Shown here piece after piece: positions 18,268 to 28,000 of a DNA stretch of 64,000 bases. Below the pieces are notes generated by a model. That model made no database searches, was not told the origin of the DNA, and saw nothing but the letters and a program-made list of their open reading frames with translations. Each line of letters begins with the position of its first letter. Within the stretch, counting starts at the first letter, position 1. Location: the NCBI GenBank assembly GCA_910577295.1, contig CAJTLS010000002.1:105767-169766 (forward strand). The letters run 5' to 3'. A program made the position numbers and the translations under genes. Source of the DNA: an uncultured Eubacterium sp. (GTDB lineage Bacteria; Bacillota; Clostridia; Lachnospirales; Lachnospiraceae).

Positions 18268-20745
18268 CTATTTCATCTCCTTCCAGATAATCTCATTTAA
18301 ATCATTCTCACATTCAACCAAATCTGATGCGGCATTCTCAATTTTTTCACCAAGTTTTTTCATGGCTTCACGGTTATTAATCATTGCATCCATATACAGT
18401 GAATATTTAGCCAAATTCTGTTCGAAGTTATTCTTTACTGCCATTAAGATTGTCTCTAACGCCTTTTGATAATCACAAGCATATTCATTGGCCATATCGG
18501 TAGCAATTGTACTAAGACTATCCTTAATATCTGCAATAAACGCTTTTTTGTCTAATCTTTCCTTTTCAAAGAAGAACAAAACCTTTTCCGTTCTCTTATT
18601 TGAATTGTAAATACCATCAATATTTGTTATTCCTCTATTACGCGCTACCTCAGGTTTAGGGATATCCTGGAAGAATTTCTTCGCAGCTTCAGAGATTTCT
18701 CCATTCTCGTTAATTGCAGTTTTAACAGCCTCAATAAATGCATCTCGTTCTGATTTTAATAATTTTTCGCGCTCAGACATAAAATTATTAGTAAACTCTG
18801 AAATAATACCGCTTATTCCATCTTTTATTTTTGTCTTATCAGTTTCTTTGAACTTAACTTTTCCCAGGCCAAAGAATGCGCCTCTTAATGTCTTATCAAG
18901 ATAAATCTCTGTTCCACCTAATAAGGTTTCATTCAAGGTTTTACTATCAATTTTAAGTTTCTTTCTTATATCCTCAGGTATTGCCTTTTCTTTTGAAATT
19001 GTTCTCGACTGATATTCGCCCTCAATAGCTTCATTTATTGTTTTTCTAAGTTCCTCTATATTTCTTTCAATAGCTGCAATCTCTTCTTGGTTACTGTCTC
19101 TAAGCGAGCATGCTTGATTGGTTAACTTCGCCAAAGCCTTATCTACACTATCAATTATTGCAAATGCTTTTACTGCTGCAGCATACTTTTCACCATACTG
19201 AAGCATTTCTGTTTCCAATGCATATAATCCCGAACAAATCGAAACAATTCCTGCATCATCCTGGTTTTCTTGAGCAACTTTCAATGCATCATCACATTTC
19301 TGAATCATTTTATTAGTAGCATATTCCGAAGAAGCACATCTATTATCTTTGTAGCAGAAACTCATTGGATTATCGTCGGTAGCCAATAATGCTTTGCCCG
19401 CAATAATAAATGCCTGATCTTGTGGTGAAGGTGTTCCATTCTTAACTGCTTTTGCTGAGTATCCATACAACGCAGATGTAAAAAAGAGTTTTTTATCTTC
19501 AAGTTTTATTGTAAACTCTCCATCTTTCTGATCTTTTATTTCCTGTTTTTGTAATGTTTTTCTGGCATCTGTAGTCTGTCCATCTGCCTTATTAATTACA
19601 AATAAAGATCTGCTAATATCAATACTGGTTTTACTATTCTTATGCTCAGCCTCTTTTAAGTAATTCAACAAAGCATTATTACCAGAGCCTTCTAATCCAT
19701 CCGGCTTCGCAACAAAAATTAGGATAGATTGAGTTTGATTTTCGAGAGCTTCAGTTAATACGTGCTGGTGTGCAGCGTAGTTACTATCCGTTCCAGGAGT
19801 GTCATAAATTGTAAACTGAACCGATTCTTTATCCAAAGGTACTGGGAATTCAATCTTAATTTCTGATGACACTTCTTCATATCCATTTAGTTTATCTAAC
19901 AGACTCCTTACTTGTTCATCCTGACGTTTTCCCTGTTTTTTTACATCGTTAATTAAAACCTGAATTTCTTTTCTAATTGCATTTTCTGAAGGCCCTTCCT
20001 TAAATTCAAATATACCTTCTTTAGAATTCCAAGCTAATACTGTAAATACATTGCATAACTCAAAAATAATTTTTACTTTACCTTCTTTTTCAGGACTGTA
20101 AATTCTAAACATTTTTGCTGTTTCAGACTTTATATCTTCCGGAAGAATTTTATATCCGAGTATTGCGTTTATCAAAGCAGATTTTCCCGCACTATATACT
20201 CCTGTAAAACACAAACTAACTCTATTGTCACTCAGACTATCTATTTTATCTCTAATATTTTGTATTTCCTCGTCAATCTGAATTGCAAAACTTTCTGCAC
20301 TTTTTCTCACATTGTCGTTATCTAACGGAATATCAAACAATTTGCTTCTATTAGCGCCTAAAATTCCTATTGCATTCTCACCAAACTTCTTTACAGCCTC
20401 ATAAGTACTTTTCATATCGGGAAGCTCTGCCAGTAACGTCGGCAAGAATGTGCACTCGCTATTTGGGTCATGATTATAATTTTCTATCATTTGCTCTAAA
20501 TCCTCATAATCTAATTTTGTCATAATTGCCTGTATATCAACGCTACTAATTCCATCAAATACTTTTGATATATCTTCAAAAAAAGTATTTCCAAAATCTT
20601 GTAAAACAAATTTCCCTTTCATATTTATGTACTTTGAAAGAGCCCCACCTGTTTTAATAGCAATTTCTTCGTTATCTTGAAATCTTCTAAAACTAATTTC
20701 TTTCTTAGCTGCATGATACTTCATTTGTAAAATATTCTTTGCCAT
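18268..20745 (-). CDS. Bacterial dynamin-like GTPase
   Basis: 825 residues from the ATG at 20745, preceded by AAGGAG; upstream in-frame starts have no better site. The GTPase motifs of the dynamin family are all present: P-loop GVYSAGKS (about 182-189), a switch threonine in SETAK, G3 in YDTPGTDS and G4 in VINKADG. About 160 residues precede the G domain; a long, mostly helical region with coiled-coil character follows it. Bacterial dynamins bind and remodel membranes; some protect cells from phage and others are linked to toxin secretion. It is first in the operon with a membrane protein, HerA ATPase, LHH nuclease and SUKH immunity protein. Only about 65 bases separate its start from an insertion sequence, so its native promoter may be altered. 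Confidence 0.88.
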   Translation of the reverse strand: MAKNILQMKYHAAKKEISFRRFQDNEEIAIKTGGALSKYINMKGKFVLQDFGNTFFEDISKVFDGISSVDIQAIMTKLDYEDLEQMIENYNHDPNSECTFLPTLLAELPDMKSTYEAVKKFGENAIGILGANRSKLFDIPLDNDNVRKSAESFAIQIDEEIQNIRDKIDSLSDNRVSLCFTGVYSAGKSALINAILGYKILPEDIKSETAKMFRIYSPEKEGKVKIIFELCNVFTVLAWNSKEGIFEFKEGPSENAIRKEIQVLINDVKKQGKRQDEQVRSLLDKLNGYEEVSSEIKIEFPVPLDKESVQFTIYDTPGTDSNYAAHQHVLTEALENQTQSILIFVAKPDGLEGSGNNALLNYLKEAEHKNSKTSIDISRSLFVINKADGQTTDARKTLQKQEIKDQKDGEFTIKLEDKKLFFTSALYGYSAKAVKNGTPSPQDQAFIIAGKALLATDDNPMSFCYKDNRCASSEYATNKMIQKCDDALKVAQENQDDAGIVSICSGLYALETEMLQYGEKYAAAVKAFAIIDSVDKALAKLTNQACSLRDSNQEEIAAIERNIEELRKTINEAIEGEYQSRTISKEKAIPEDIRKKLKIDSKTLNETLLGGTEIYLDKTLRGAFFGLGKVKFKETDKTKIKDGISGIISEFTNNFMSEREKLLKSERDAFIEAVKTAINENGEISEAAKKFFQDIPKPEVARNRGITNIDGIYNSNKRTEKVLFFFEKERLDKKAFIADIKDSLSTIATDMANEYACDYQKALETILMAVKNNFEQNLAKYSLYMDAMINNREAMKKLGEKIENAASDLVECENDLNEIIWKEMK

Positions 20746-20809
20746 ATAACCCATCTCCTTTTTGTCATATTTATAGCCATGAGCAAAACTCCGCACAGTC
20801 AGTATTTAT

Positions 20810-22281
20810 GCAGGTTTGCGAGGCATAGCAATCTCTTTTATCACTCCCAGAACCTTTGGTTCTGTATTTATAGTAGCAACCAGCTCCTAATGGTATAATT
20901 AAGCTATCATACAAAACGCACCATAAAGGAGGCTGATTACTATCTATCGTCAAGAAATTTTTAAAGACATTCGTCTTTTTACTTCACAACCAGTTGCAAA
21001 GTTTTATGATTCTCTTTTTCTGAATCTTGATTTATCCTTTGTTCCTGAATTCCCTAAAACCGGAAGGAAAGGTTTTTCAAATCACGCTATGATCTGTGCC
21101 CTTATTGTCATGAAATGTGAAGGTTTTTCCATGATTACCGACCTTGTTGATTATCTGAATAACAACCTTCTCATTGCCCATTATTGTGGTTTTGACATAT
21201 CCATTCCCCTTCCTTCTTATTGGACTTTCGACCGTTTCCTTAAAAACTTTGATAACGGAGTACTTTCTGATATCATGAAATCACAGGTACAGTTTCTTGC
21301 AAAAAAAGGTACTGTGGATACTTCTTTTATTGGACTGGATTCCACTCCCATTGCTACAAACACTTCACAGAATAATCCAAAATCCTTTTTGTCAAACAAA
21401 TTTAAACCTGATCATCAACCAAAAGCAGATAACGACTGTAAACTTGGTGTGCATACTGCGTCCAATCAGACCAACGAGAAAAAGTTCGAATTCTATTGGG
21501 GCTACAAAAACCATGTCCTTGTAGACTGTATTTCCGGTCTGCCTGTTTACGAAATGACTACAACAGCCAATGTTTCGGATTCTGTTGTTGCACTGGATAT
21601 CCTTTCTGATACCCATTCGTTTCTTCCAATAACAGAATGTACTTTCCTCGCTGACAAAGGGTATGATGTTAAAAATATCTACAATCAGGTAAAGGAACTC
21701 TATGAGGGCGAATGTATCATTCCCCTAAACAAACGTAATACCAAAAACCCAAAACTTCTTCCGCAGGGAAATCCTGTCTGCGAAGCAGGCCTTGCCATGT
21801 GGAAGGATGGTAAGTTTTCCGGCAGAAACCGCACCCTCCATAAGTTCTGCTGTCCCCTCAAATCATCCAAAGATGCGGACTGCCCATGCCATCATAAAAA
21901 TTTTTTAATGGTAAAAAGCACCGTGGCTGCACCAAATACATTACCATTCCTGATGATTTAAGGCTTACCGTCGACAGAGACAGTAAGTACTTCAAGAGTA
22001 ATTACTCTCTTCGTACGGAATGCGAACGTTACAATTCACGTTTTAAAAACACGGGGCAGGAACGGATGTGGGTAAGAAATAAATCATCTGTTACAAACTT
22101 GAATACACTTGCCCATATCATTTTACTGGCAGTAGCTGTTGCCGCAATCACTACCAACACCGGAAAATCTTATCGTAAACTAAAATCTTCCAAACGGATT
22201 GCTTGATTCTTAATAACCGCATAACGCTGTTCAGCGTAGGCATTGGACTTACGTTAGCTTTGCTATGCCATAAAAAGCATC
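20810..22281 (+). mobile_element. DDE-transposase insertion sequence, degenerate
   Basis: About 1.45 kb. The ends show a perfect 10-bp inverted repeat, GGCATAGCAA (20822-20831) and its complement (22260-22269), which may extend outward with mismatches to about 20810 and 22281. The single transposase gene is frameshifted. I see no clear target duplication. The element separates the dynamin/HerA operon from the EEP nuclease gene. Confidence 0.7.
20943..22206 (+). pseudogene. Frameshifted DDE (IS4/IS1182-like) transposase
   Basis: The frame reads YRQEIFKDIRLFTSQPVAKF from 20943, where the expected ATG is ATC, nine bases after GGAGG. It continues through the DDE landmarks FIGLDSTPIATN, YWGYKNHVLVDC and LADKGYDVKN, and then breaks near 21900 in an A/T run. 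The rest continues in another frame with TIPDDLRLTVDRDSKYF, RYNSRFKNTGQERMWVRN and LNTLAHIILLAVAVAAITTN to the stop at 22206. An altered start codon and a frameshift argue that it is inactive, unless programmed frameshifting occurs at the A/T run. The exact IS family is uncertain. Confidence 0.8.
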
Positions 22282-22339
22282 TTCTAACAAAGAGAAGCAG
22301 CCAACTACCAAATCCTATTTTTAAATCAATGCGTTTTGC

Positions 22340-23146
22340 TCATCTCTCCTTCAAGGTAGTAAATTCATCCTGAACCGTTTTTATTCTTCGTTTACCCCAT
22401 CGTGTGGATTCAATAATGTCTTCTTCATCTGCCATTAACGTTGCAGGAAACGGAATAGGATATTTCCCCTGTAACCTACGCCGTGCATTTTCTTGTTTCC
22501 TTTTCTCATCTTTCCATGTTCTCCGCAATTCAACATTATAATCACCCATAAGCAACGTATAATGCGGCATTTTTCCACCATAAATCCGATCCGCCACTTG
22601 TGGATATATATCTGTCATAAGAACATTCAACTCATTTTCTCTTACTTTTCGGGCATCTATTGTGTCATTTCCCCAATAAGCATGAACACATAACAATCTG
22701 AATTCTACCCAAGGGCTGTTTCCAATTGTTCCAGATGGCGTGAATCTTGCATAATACGGCCTTCGTCTCATATCATCCTTATTTAACCTACATATCCTCG
22801 GCTTAAATGTTCGTTCTGTATTATCCGATAGTATGGTCGTTGACATTCTTAATCTGCGTTTATTCCAAAAAAAAGCGTAACACTCCTGTCTTGAATCTGC
22901 CAATGAGGTCTCAGAATCAGCCCATTCAAACCCCCAATCCCGTCCAAGTTCCATTAATATTGATTTTTTAGTGCCATATGAAGAAGTAAAAGCTTTCCCT
23001 TCGCTGAGAACTTCCTGTAGCGCTACTACATCAAACTTTTCTCTTTTTATGATTTCAGCAATCTTCTTTAAGTCACGTTCATTTTTATTTCCAAGAGCGG
23101 TTAACCCGATATTTTTTAAATTAAAAGAGCCTATCTTATATCCCAT
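22340..23146 (-). CDS. Endonuclease/exonuclease/phosphatase (EEP) family protein, probably C-terminally truncated
   Basis: 268 residues from the ATG at 23146, which overlaps the WYL gene's stop and follows GGTGGAGGTG. EEP signatures are present: SFNLKNIG at the start, VVALQEVL (metal-binding Glu), LLCVHAYWG and LLMGDYNVELR (Asp/Asn pair). The family normally ends with a strand carrying a catalytic DH pair. Here the protein stops at TVQDEFTTLKER, about 60 bases before the insertion sequence, without that motif. The missing end suggests truncation, perhaps caused by the IS. If active it would cut DNA, RNA or a phosphoester. It is co-transcribed with the WYL regulator. Confidence 0.78.
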   Translation of the reverse strand: MGYKIGSFNLKNIGLTALGNKNERDLKKIAEIIKREKFDVVALQEVLSEGKAFTSSYGTKKSILMELGRDWGFEWADSETSLADSRQECYAFFWNKRRLRMSTTILSDNTERTFKPRICRLNKDDMRRRPYYARFTPSGTIGNSPWVEFRLLCVHAYWGNDTIDARKVRENELNVLMTDIYPQVADRIYGGKMPHYTLLMGDYNVELRRTWKDEKRKQENARRRLQGKYPIPFPATLMADEEDIIESTRWGKRRIKTVQDEFTTLKER

Positions 23147-24090
23147 CAAATCACCTCCACCGCTTCCCCTTGACCTCTCAGCCACATATCAATCCCCTTG
23201 CCGAACACTTCTGCCGATATCGTATAAATGCCCTCTTCCTCATCCAATATTTGGGCAGTCGGCAGCCTGTCCAACACCGCTTCCACATTCAGACCGGAAT
23301 ATTTAAAAGTGACCCGCCGCAGTTTCCCGCCATACATAAACTGAATCCGTTTTCTAAACTCACCTTCCTCAAATCTCTCGTTATAGGGGATATGGAAACG
23401 TTCATCCAGCACCTCATAAGAACAGATTCGGTCAATTCTGTATATTGTCGGAAACGCATCTTCCATGACTTCAAAGTCCTGTCGTACCATCTCATCCTCA
23501 ATAAAGGCTGTCAGATAAAAATAATATTCGGAAAACATAATCGCCACCGGCTTCAATTTGCGCTGAACTACTTTTTTATCTTTTTGCCTCAAATAGTGAA
23601 TTTCGATATAGCGGTTTTCGTGGACTGCCTGCCCGATATCCCACATTTTATCCACAAAAACTGATTTGTGACAAAGCTCTATATAATGATACTCCTCATT
23701 CCGAACCAAATCACGCACTCGCCTCTGATTCGCCTCGGGAACACAACAGTCAATCAGCTTAGCGAGCATTTCGCTCATTTCCTTCTTTGTAAATGCTCTG
23801 CTGTCCAGTAAAATCTTGCAGATGGCAAGGATTTCACTATTCGAGAACCGCATCTGATCCGTCTGCTCCAGATAATATCCATCCTTTTCCCTGTCATATA
23901 GTATCGTATTGACAATACCTGTATCTGCTACCGAATAATCAAGAAATTTGCGTATATCCTCGATATCCCGTTGAATCGTCCGCCGCGCAACATGATAATG
24001 ATTGGCCTCCTCCGCTTTATAAATCAGTTGGCCATTCAACAGTTTCGTATACAGACTCAATACCCGATTTACTTTTGTTTCTTCCGACAT
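23146..24090 (-). CDS. WYL-domain transcriptional regulator
   Basis: 314 residues. N-terminal winged helix-turn-helix (ATG at 24090; RTIQRDIEDIRKFLDY near residue 40), a central WYL-type region (HENRYIEIHYLRQ, then RKLKPVAIMFSEYYFYLTAF, about 150-195) and a WCX-like C-terminus ending AEVFGKGIDMWLRGQGEAVE. WYL regulators sense nucleic-acid or nucleotide ligands and often control phage-defence or DNA-damage genes. The gene overlaps the preceding 116-residue gene by 22 bases and the EEP gene by one. It probably controls its own operon through the element at 24506-24534, and perhaps the 8958-9491 gene through the matching element. Confidence 0.85.
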   Translation of the reverse strand: MSEETKVNRVLSLYTKLLNGQLIYKAEEANHYHVARRTIQRDIEDIRKFLDYSVADTGIVNTILYDREKDGYYLEQTDQMRFSNSEILAICKILLDSRAFTKKEMSEMLAKLIDCCVPEANQRRVRDLVRNEEYHYIELCHKSVFVDKMWDIGQAVHENRYIEIHYLRQKDKKVVQRKLKPVAIMFSEYYFYLTAFIEDEMVRQDFEVMEDAFPTIYRIDRICSYEVLDERFHIPYNERFEEGEFRKRIQFMYGGKLRRVTFKYSGLNVEAVLDRLPTAQILDEEEGIYTISAEVFGKGIDMWLRGQGEAVEVI

Positions 24091-24419
24091 AAATTACCGT
24101 CCTTTCTTTCGTCTTTCCGCCAGAGTTCCAGCAGCTCTACCAATTGCGGCTGTGTCATAAATCCACCTTGTTCATGCTTCAAATAAGTCAGCCACATTTG
24201 AGAAATTATATGTTCTTTTTTGTAAAGGAAACCGACATCCTCTTCCGATATCTGTCCATTCTCCAGAAAAAAAATCACCACACAATCATAAAAATGGATT
24301 TTATCACATATATCAACTATAGTCTGTTTATCATACTCCGCTATCTCCGCTATAAATGCTTCCCATTCCTGATAAACCCGAGTTCTCACTATTTGCTCTG
24401 GTTCCACTCTTTTATTCAC
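24069..24419 (-). CDS. Small helical protein, possibly DUF3848-like
   Basis: 116 residues, all-helical and acidic in the middle: VYQEWEAFIAEIAEYDKQTI, HFYDCVVIFFLENGQISEED, IISQMWLTYLKHEQGG. Spacing and pattern resemble the DUF3848 proteins of Firmicutes, a family without known function, but the match is weak. The start is probably GTG at 24419, with AGGAAAGAG further upstream than usual. First gene of the operon with the WYL regulator and the EEP protein, overlapping the regulator gene by 22 bases. Confidence 0.6.
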   Translation of the reverse strand: MNKRVEPEQIVRTRVYQEWEAFIAEIAEYDKQTIVDICDKIHFYDCVVIFFLENGQISEEDVGFLYKKEHIISQMWLTYLKHEQGGFMTQPQLVELLELWRKDERKDGNLCRKKQK

Positions 24420-24505
24420 TTTTCATCACACTCTTTCCTATTTAACAGATATACCATCACAAACAATAGCATTTTTAAATTTCCTGCTAATATACTATCT
24501 GTTGC

Positions 24506-24534
24506 ATTATAACGTAGCAGATAGACAGATTCTG
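24506..24534 (-). promoter_or_regulatory. Promoter of the WYL/EEP operon, shared element
   Basis: On the minus strand it begins CAGAATCTGTCTATCT and ends with TATAAT (-10 box at 24506-24511). The element is identical at 25 of 29 positions to 8862-8890. Predicted transcription starts about 80 bases before the GTG at 24419. The conserved left half is the probable operator, since it is far longer than a normal -35 box. Confidence 0.65.
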
Positions 24535-24728
24535 GCTATGTGACAAAAAATTACAAATTAAATAAAAAAGCGTTGCCATTCAAAAGAATATAACAAAATA
24601 TATTTACCGAAAATTCTTATTACGAATAATTATAGCAAAGATAAATGCTAAAATCAACATAAAATGGGTATATTTTGCAATACTGTAATACTTATGCGGA
24701 AACCCATAGGAAAAGGAGGCGGCTTTTA

Positions 24729-24989
24729 TTGAAAGCATTCTGGTATAATGAAGAACGAAAGAATGTCTGCGGTCTACGGATACGAGAACTCCGGCAGCAG
24801 CAGGGATTAACCATTCAAAAACTTTCTGTAATGGCACAGTTAGCAGGTTATGAAACTATTACACCGAATGCCATTTCCAAAACAGAGATTGGAATACGGT
24901 TTATGCCTGATTATGAGGTTGCCATTTTTGCCGAACTGTTAAAAACCACCCCCGAAGATTTATTATCCTTTCATCCAAAGAATAAATAA
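24729..24989 (+). CDS. XRE-type helix-turn-helix protein
   Basis: 86 residues starting at TTG 24729, with AAGGAGG nine bases upstream; the upstream open frame has no ribosome site. The sequence holds a Cro/CI-type HTH: LRIRELRQQQGLTIQKLSVM, then ITPNAISKTEIGIRFMPDYE and a final LLKTTPEDLLSF. It is a small DNA-binding protein, probably a repressor. It is divergent from the WYL operon; the 24420-24728 gap holds the shared promoter element and this gene's ribosome site, and nothing else that I can see. Confidence 0.8.
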   Translation: MKAFWYNEERKNVCGLRIRELRQQQGLTIQKLSVMAQLAGYETITPNAISKTEIGIRFMPDYEVAIFAELLKTTPEDLLSFHPKNK

Positions 24990-25001
24990 CAAATATACCA
25001 A

Positions 25002-25037
25002 AACAGGGCGTTAGTACGAAATTACCAACGCCCTGTT
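25002..25037. terminator. Strong hairpin between convergent genes
   Basis: Stem AACAGGGCGTT / AACGCCCTGTT around a 14-base loop, lying between the XRE gene and the convergent GH115 gene. The T-run is weak on both strands, but position and stem strength suit a bidirectional terminator. Confidence 0.6.
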
Positions 25038-25083
25038 CTTGAAATAAAACTACAGAAAAAGAATCTCACCAATCAAGAGAAAA

Positions 25084-28000
25084 TCATTCCCCTGCCCTCT
25101 CCGAACTCTTCCACTCATTATCGACAGGCGGAAGTTCATCCCCCCTGCTCAAATAAATTCTATCTATCTGCATACCCGTATCGGCGGCATAAATCGAGAA
25201 TATATGCTCCCCCTCTTCCAGCCGGATACTTCCCGTCAGACACCAGAAATAAATATGCGCCGTCGAGTAGTTAAACAGCCGTCCCTCCCTGTACTGCTCG
25301 CTCAATGGCAGAACCTCGCCGTCAACGGCGAAGTAGCATGTATCCGACATATCGTCCTCATGCAAGGTAAGAAGCCATGTCTTATAATCTCCCGACTCTG
25401 ATATATTGACGCGGAAATGCATGGCCGGCGCCTCTTTCGGGTTGTCCCATGTGTGGGGCGGCCCAAATACCTGCATGGCAAGACCTGTTCCGCCATCGGT
25501 CTGCGCGCGCACATGACTCCAATATATGGCGCCTGAAACATCCGGCGTCAGATATGCATTAGTAGAATTTTCAAGTGCATATTCCGCCTCCAGCGAAAGT
25601 ATCCCGTCTTTCTCCTGAAAAACACCTCTTGCAAACATATCCGCAATATCTGCAACGCCGTTTCCAGCATAGTAATCTTCATAGCGGCGGGCGCCGCGAA
25701 CCGCCTTCCTTGTCGTGTCATTCTTTCTGTATATCCGGTTATACTTCCAAAATTCTTCATCCGCATACACTACATCGGGCAGAATATCGTTATCCGCAGC
25801 CATATACATATCATTCTGAATGGCAGTCAGTTCTTTCATATTAATATGTGGCATATCCGCGCGGTAGTGTACAGAAGAAAAACCAAAAAATGTATCCCTT
25901 TTCCTCTCCGTATATAGATTTATCTTATGAATTGAGACATACTTATCAATCATATACAATTGCAGCGTATGTTTTCCTGCTCTTAACAATGGCAGCCATA
26001 TGGAAAGCTTTTCTCCGTTATTTAAAACGCTCTCTTTCCATGCCCCTCTCCACTCGTCTGTCGTAGGCGACTCCACGACAACAGGAGGGTTCTTGTCAAC
26101 CCCTATCGCAAACCTTATTCTGCCCCGCGAATCAAGAGTAAGAAACCTTGTAATTTCAAGTTCAAATTCCCCCTCGCTTTTTAATAGGAAAGAATATTCC
26201 AGACATGGGGCGCTTCTAACGTCCAAACCGTCAGACAAAACATCGTCTGGCGCATAAGCCGTCATCACATTGCCAAAACCTCTTCCTACACCGTATACTT
26301 TTCTCCAGTACGCTCCGTTTGCTCCCTCTGTCTGCGCCTCATAGTTGTCGGCAAACAGACAAACTGCTCCGTCCGCCTCCACGTTATTACAATCTTCAAC
26401 CGCCGCCAGTGACGGCTCTGCCTTTACCTGCAACTTTATTGTCTTATTATCAACAATGTCACGGATTTCCATAAACGCCGACTGACCCGCACACCGACGG
26501 ATGTCACGAACCGTCAAGTATATTCTCTTTTCCGTAATCACTTCACCCTCGGTCTCGGAAATATCAAGCCAGTCCGGACAGCCGCATATGGTGAATGGCA
26601 CATCAAGGTTTCCCTGATTGCCGAGTTCAAACCATTTCCTGTCAGTTCCTCCCTGACAAAACGTAAGCTCCCCGTATTCAAAAGAACTGCTGCCATCTGG
26701 CAGAAAAAGTTTCAGGCCGCCGCTCTTCCTGCGTATCGACGGTTTGCAGACAGGATAGAAATTGATGGTGGGAGGTGGAAATAAATCCGGCGTAAGTATA
26801 CCGTCCCACTTCCCGCCGCACATATACTTATTGTAATACCGCAGCATATTGCGCAAATAACGCATCATCATTCCTGACTGCTCCGTATAAAAATCGGCTG
26901 CCCTGTCATTTCCCCTGTCATAAGAGAGAATACTTCTGTCGGCAAAATAAAAAGCATGATTTACATAATAAGACGCATGCACCTTACATAAAAACATTTG
27001 AAAAAAGGCAGGCTTCTCACAATCAGGAAGACTTCCATATATCTCATTGGCGCGGCTGAATATGTACTCGAGACGGCATACCCGCTCACCGGCCTCGTCT
27101 CCATAACCGGTCTGTGAAAAGGCAAGCGAAACCATGTGCTCAATCTTTCTTGCATTCGTAAGCTGTACAAATGATTCATATAAATCCGCCAGCTCATTTC
27201 CGTAGCCGCCGGAAAAATATTTATCAAACCACTGCGCCGTATATGCATGAATATCAGTAGTTACAACGGCTTCCTTTCCCGCGTCCCAGCCGTACTGCAA
27301 AAAAGCTTCCATATCCATTTCCAGCGGTTTCAACGCCCCGACATTGAGCACCCACATTTTTTGAATGCCCGATTCGTAAGCTTTCTTTAATTCCTGTGTC
27401 GTCTGTGCAAGAGGAATGGTATTGAAAAACAAATAGCTCATGTCAGGAGTTCCCCAGTAGGACGCGTGATAATAAAGTCCGTGTCCTCCTGACCTCTTTT
27501 TCTCTTCAGTATTTGGATAGCGGCGGATGTGTCCGAAATTATCATTGACCCAGACAAGCGTCACATCATCCGGAACCGAAAGTCCCTTATTGTACAAATC
27601 AAGAACTTCCTTGTAGGGAATAAATGTCTGCAAAATCTCCTCCGCCGATTCACAGCCCAATCCGCTTTTAAGCATTTCCCTCTGGTCAGACATTATTGTC
27701 TCCAGCAGCCGGATTCTCGCTCTCTCTTTCTCCGCCTCCGTAAGCGACGAATCCTCATCTATCGCTTTGGTAGAAAATCCATAGTCGTGGACGCCCCTCA
27801 TACCAATCGTATAACAGACCTCGTAATCCCTGTTCATCTCTATACTCTCACGCCAGTATTGCTGAATGACACTGCGGTTTTTACCCGCAAGCGAATAATC
27901 GTAATAAATACAACTGCCATCCGCGCCGCCGGACTGCATTTTGTTTGAATGTACGGCGTCGTAGTCACTCACATAGCCTTTACTGTTAAGCCACGGATTC

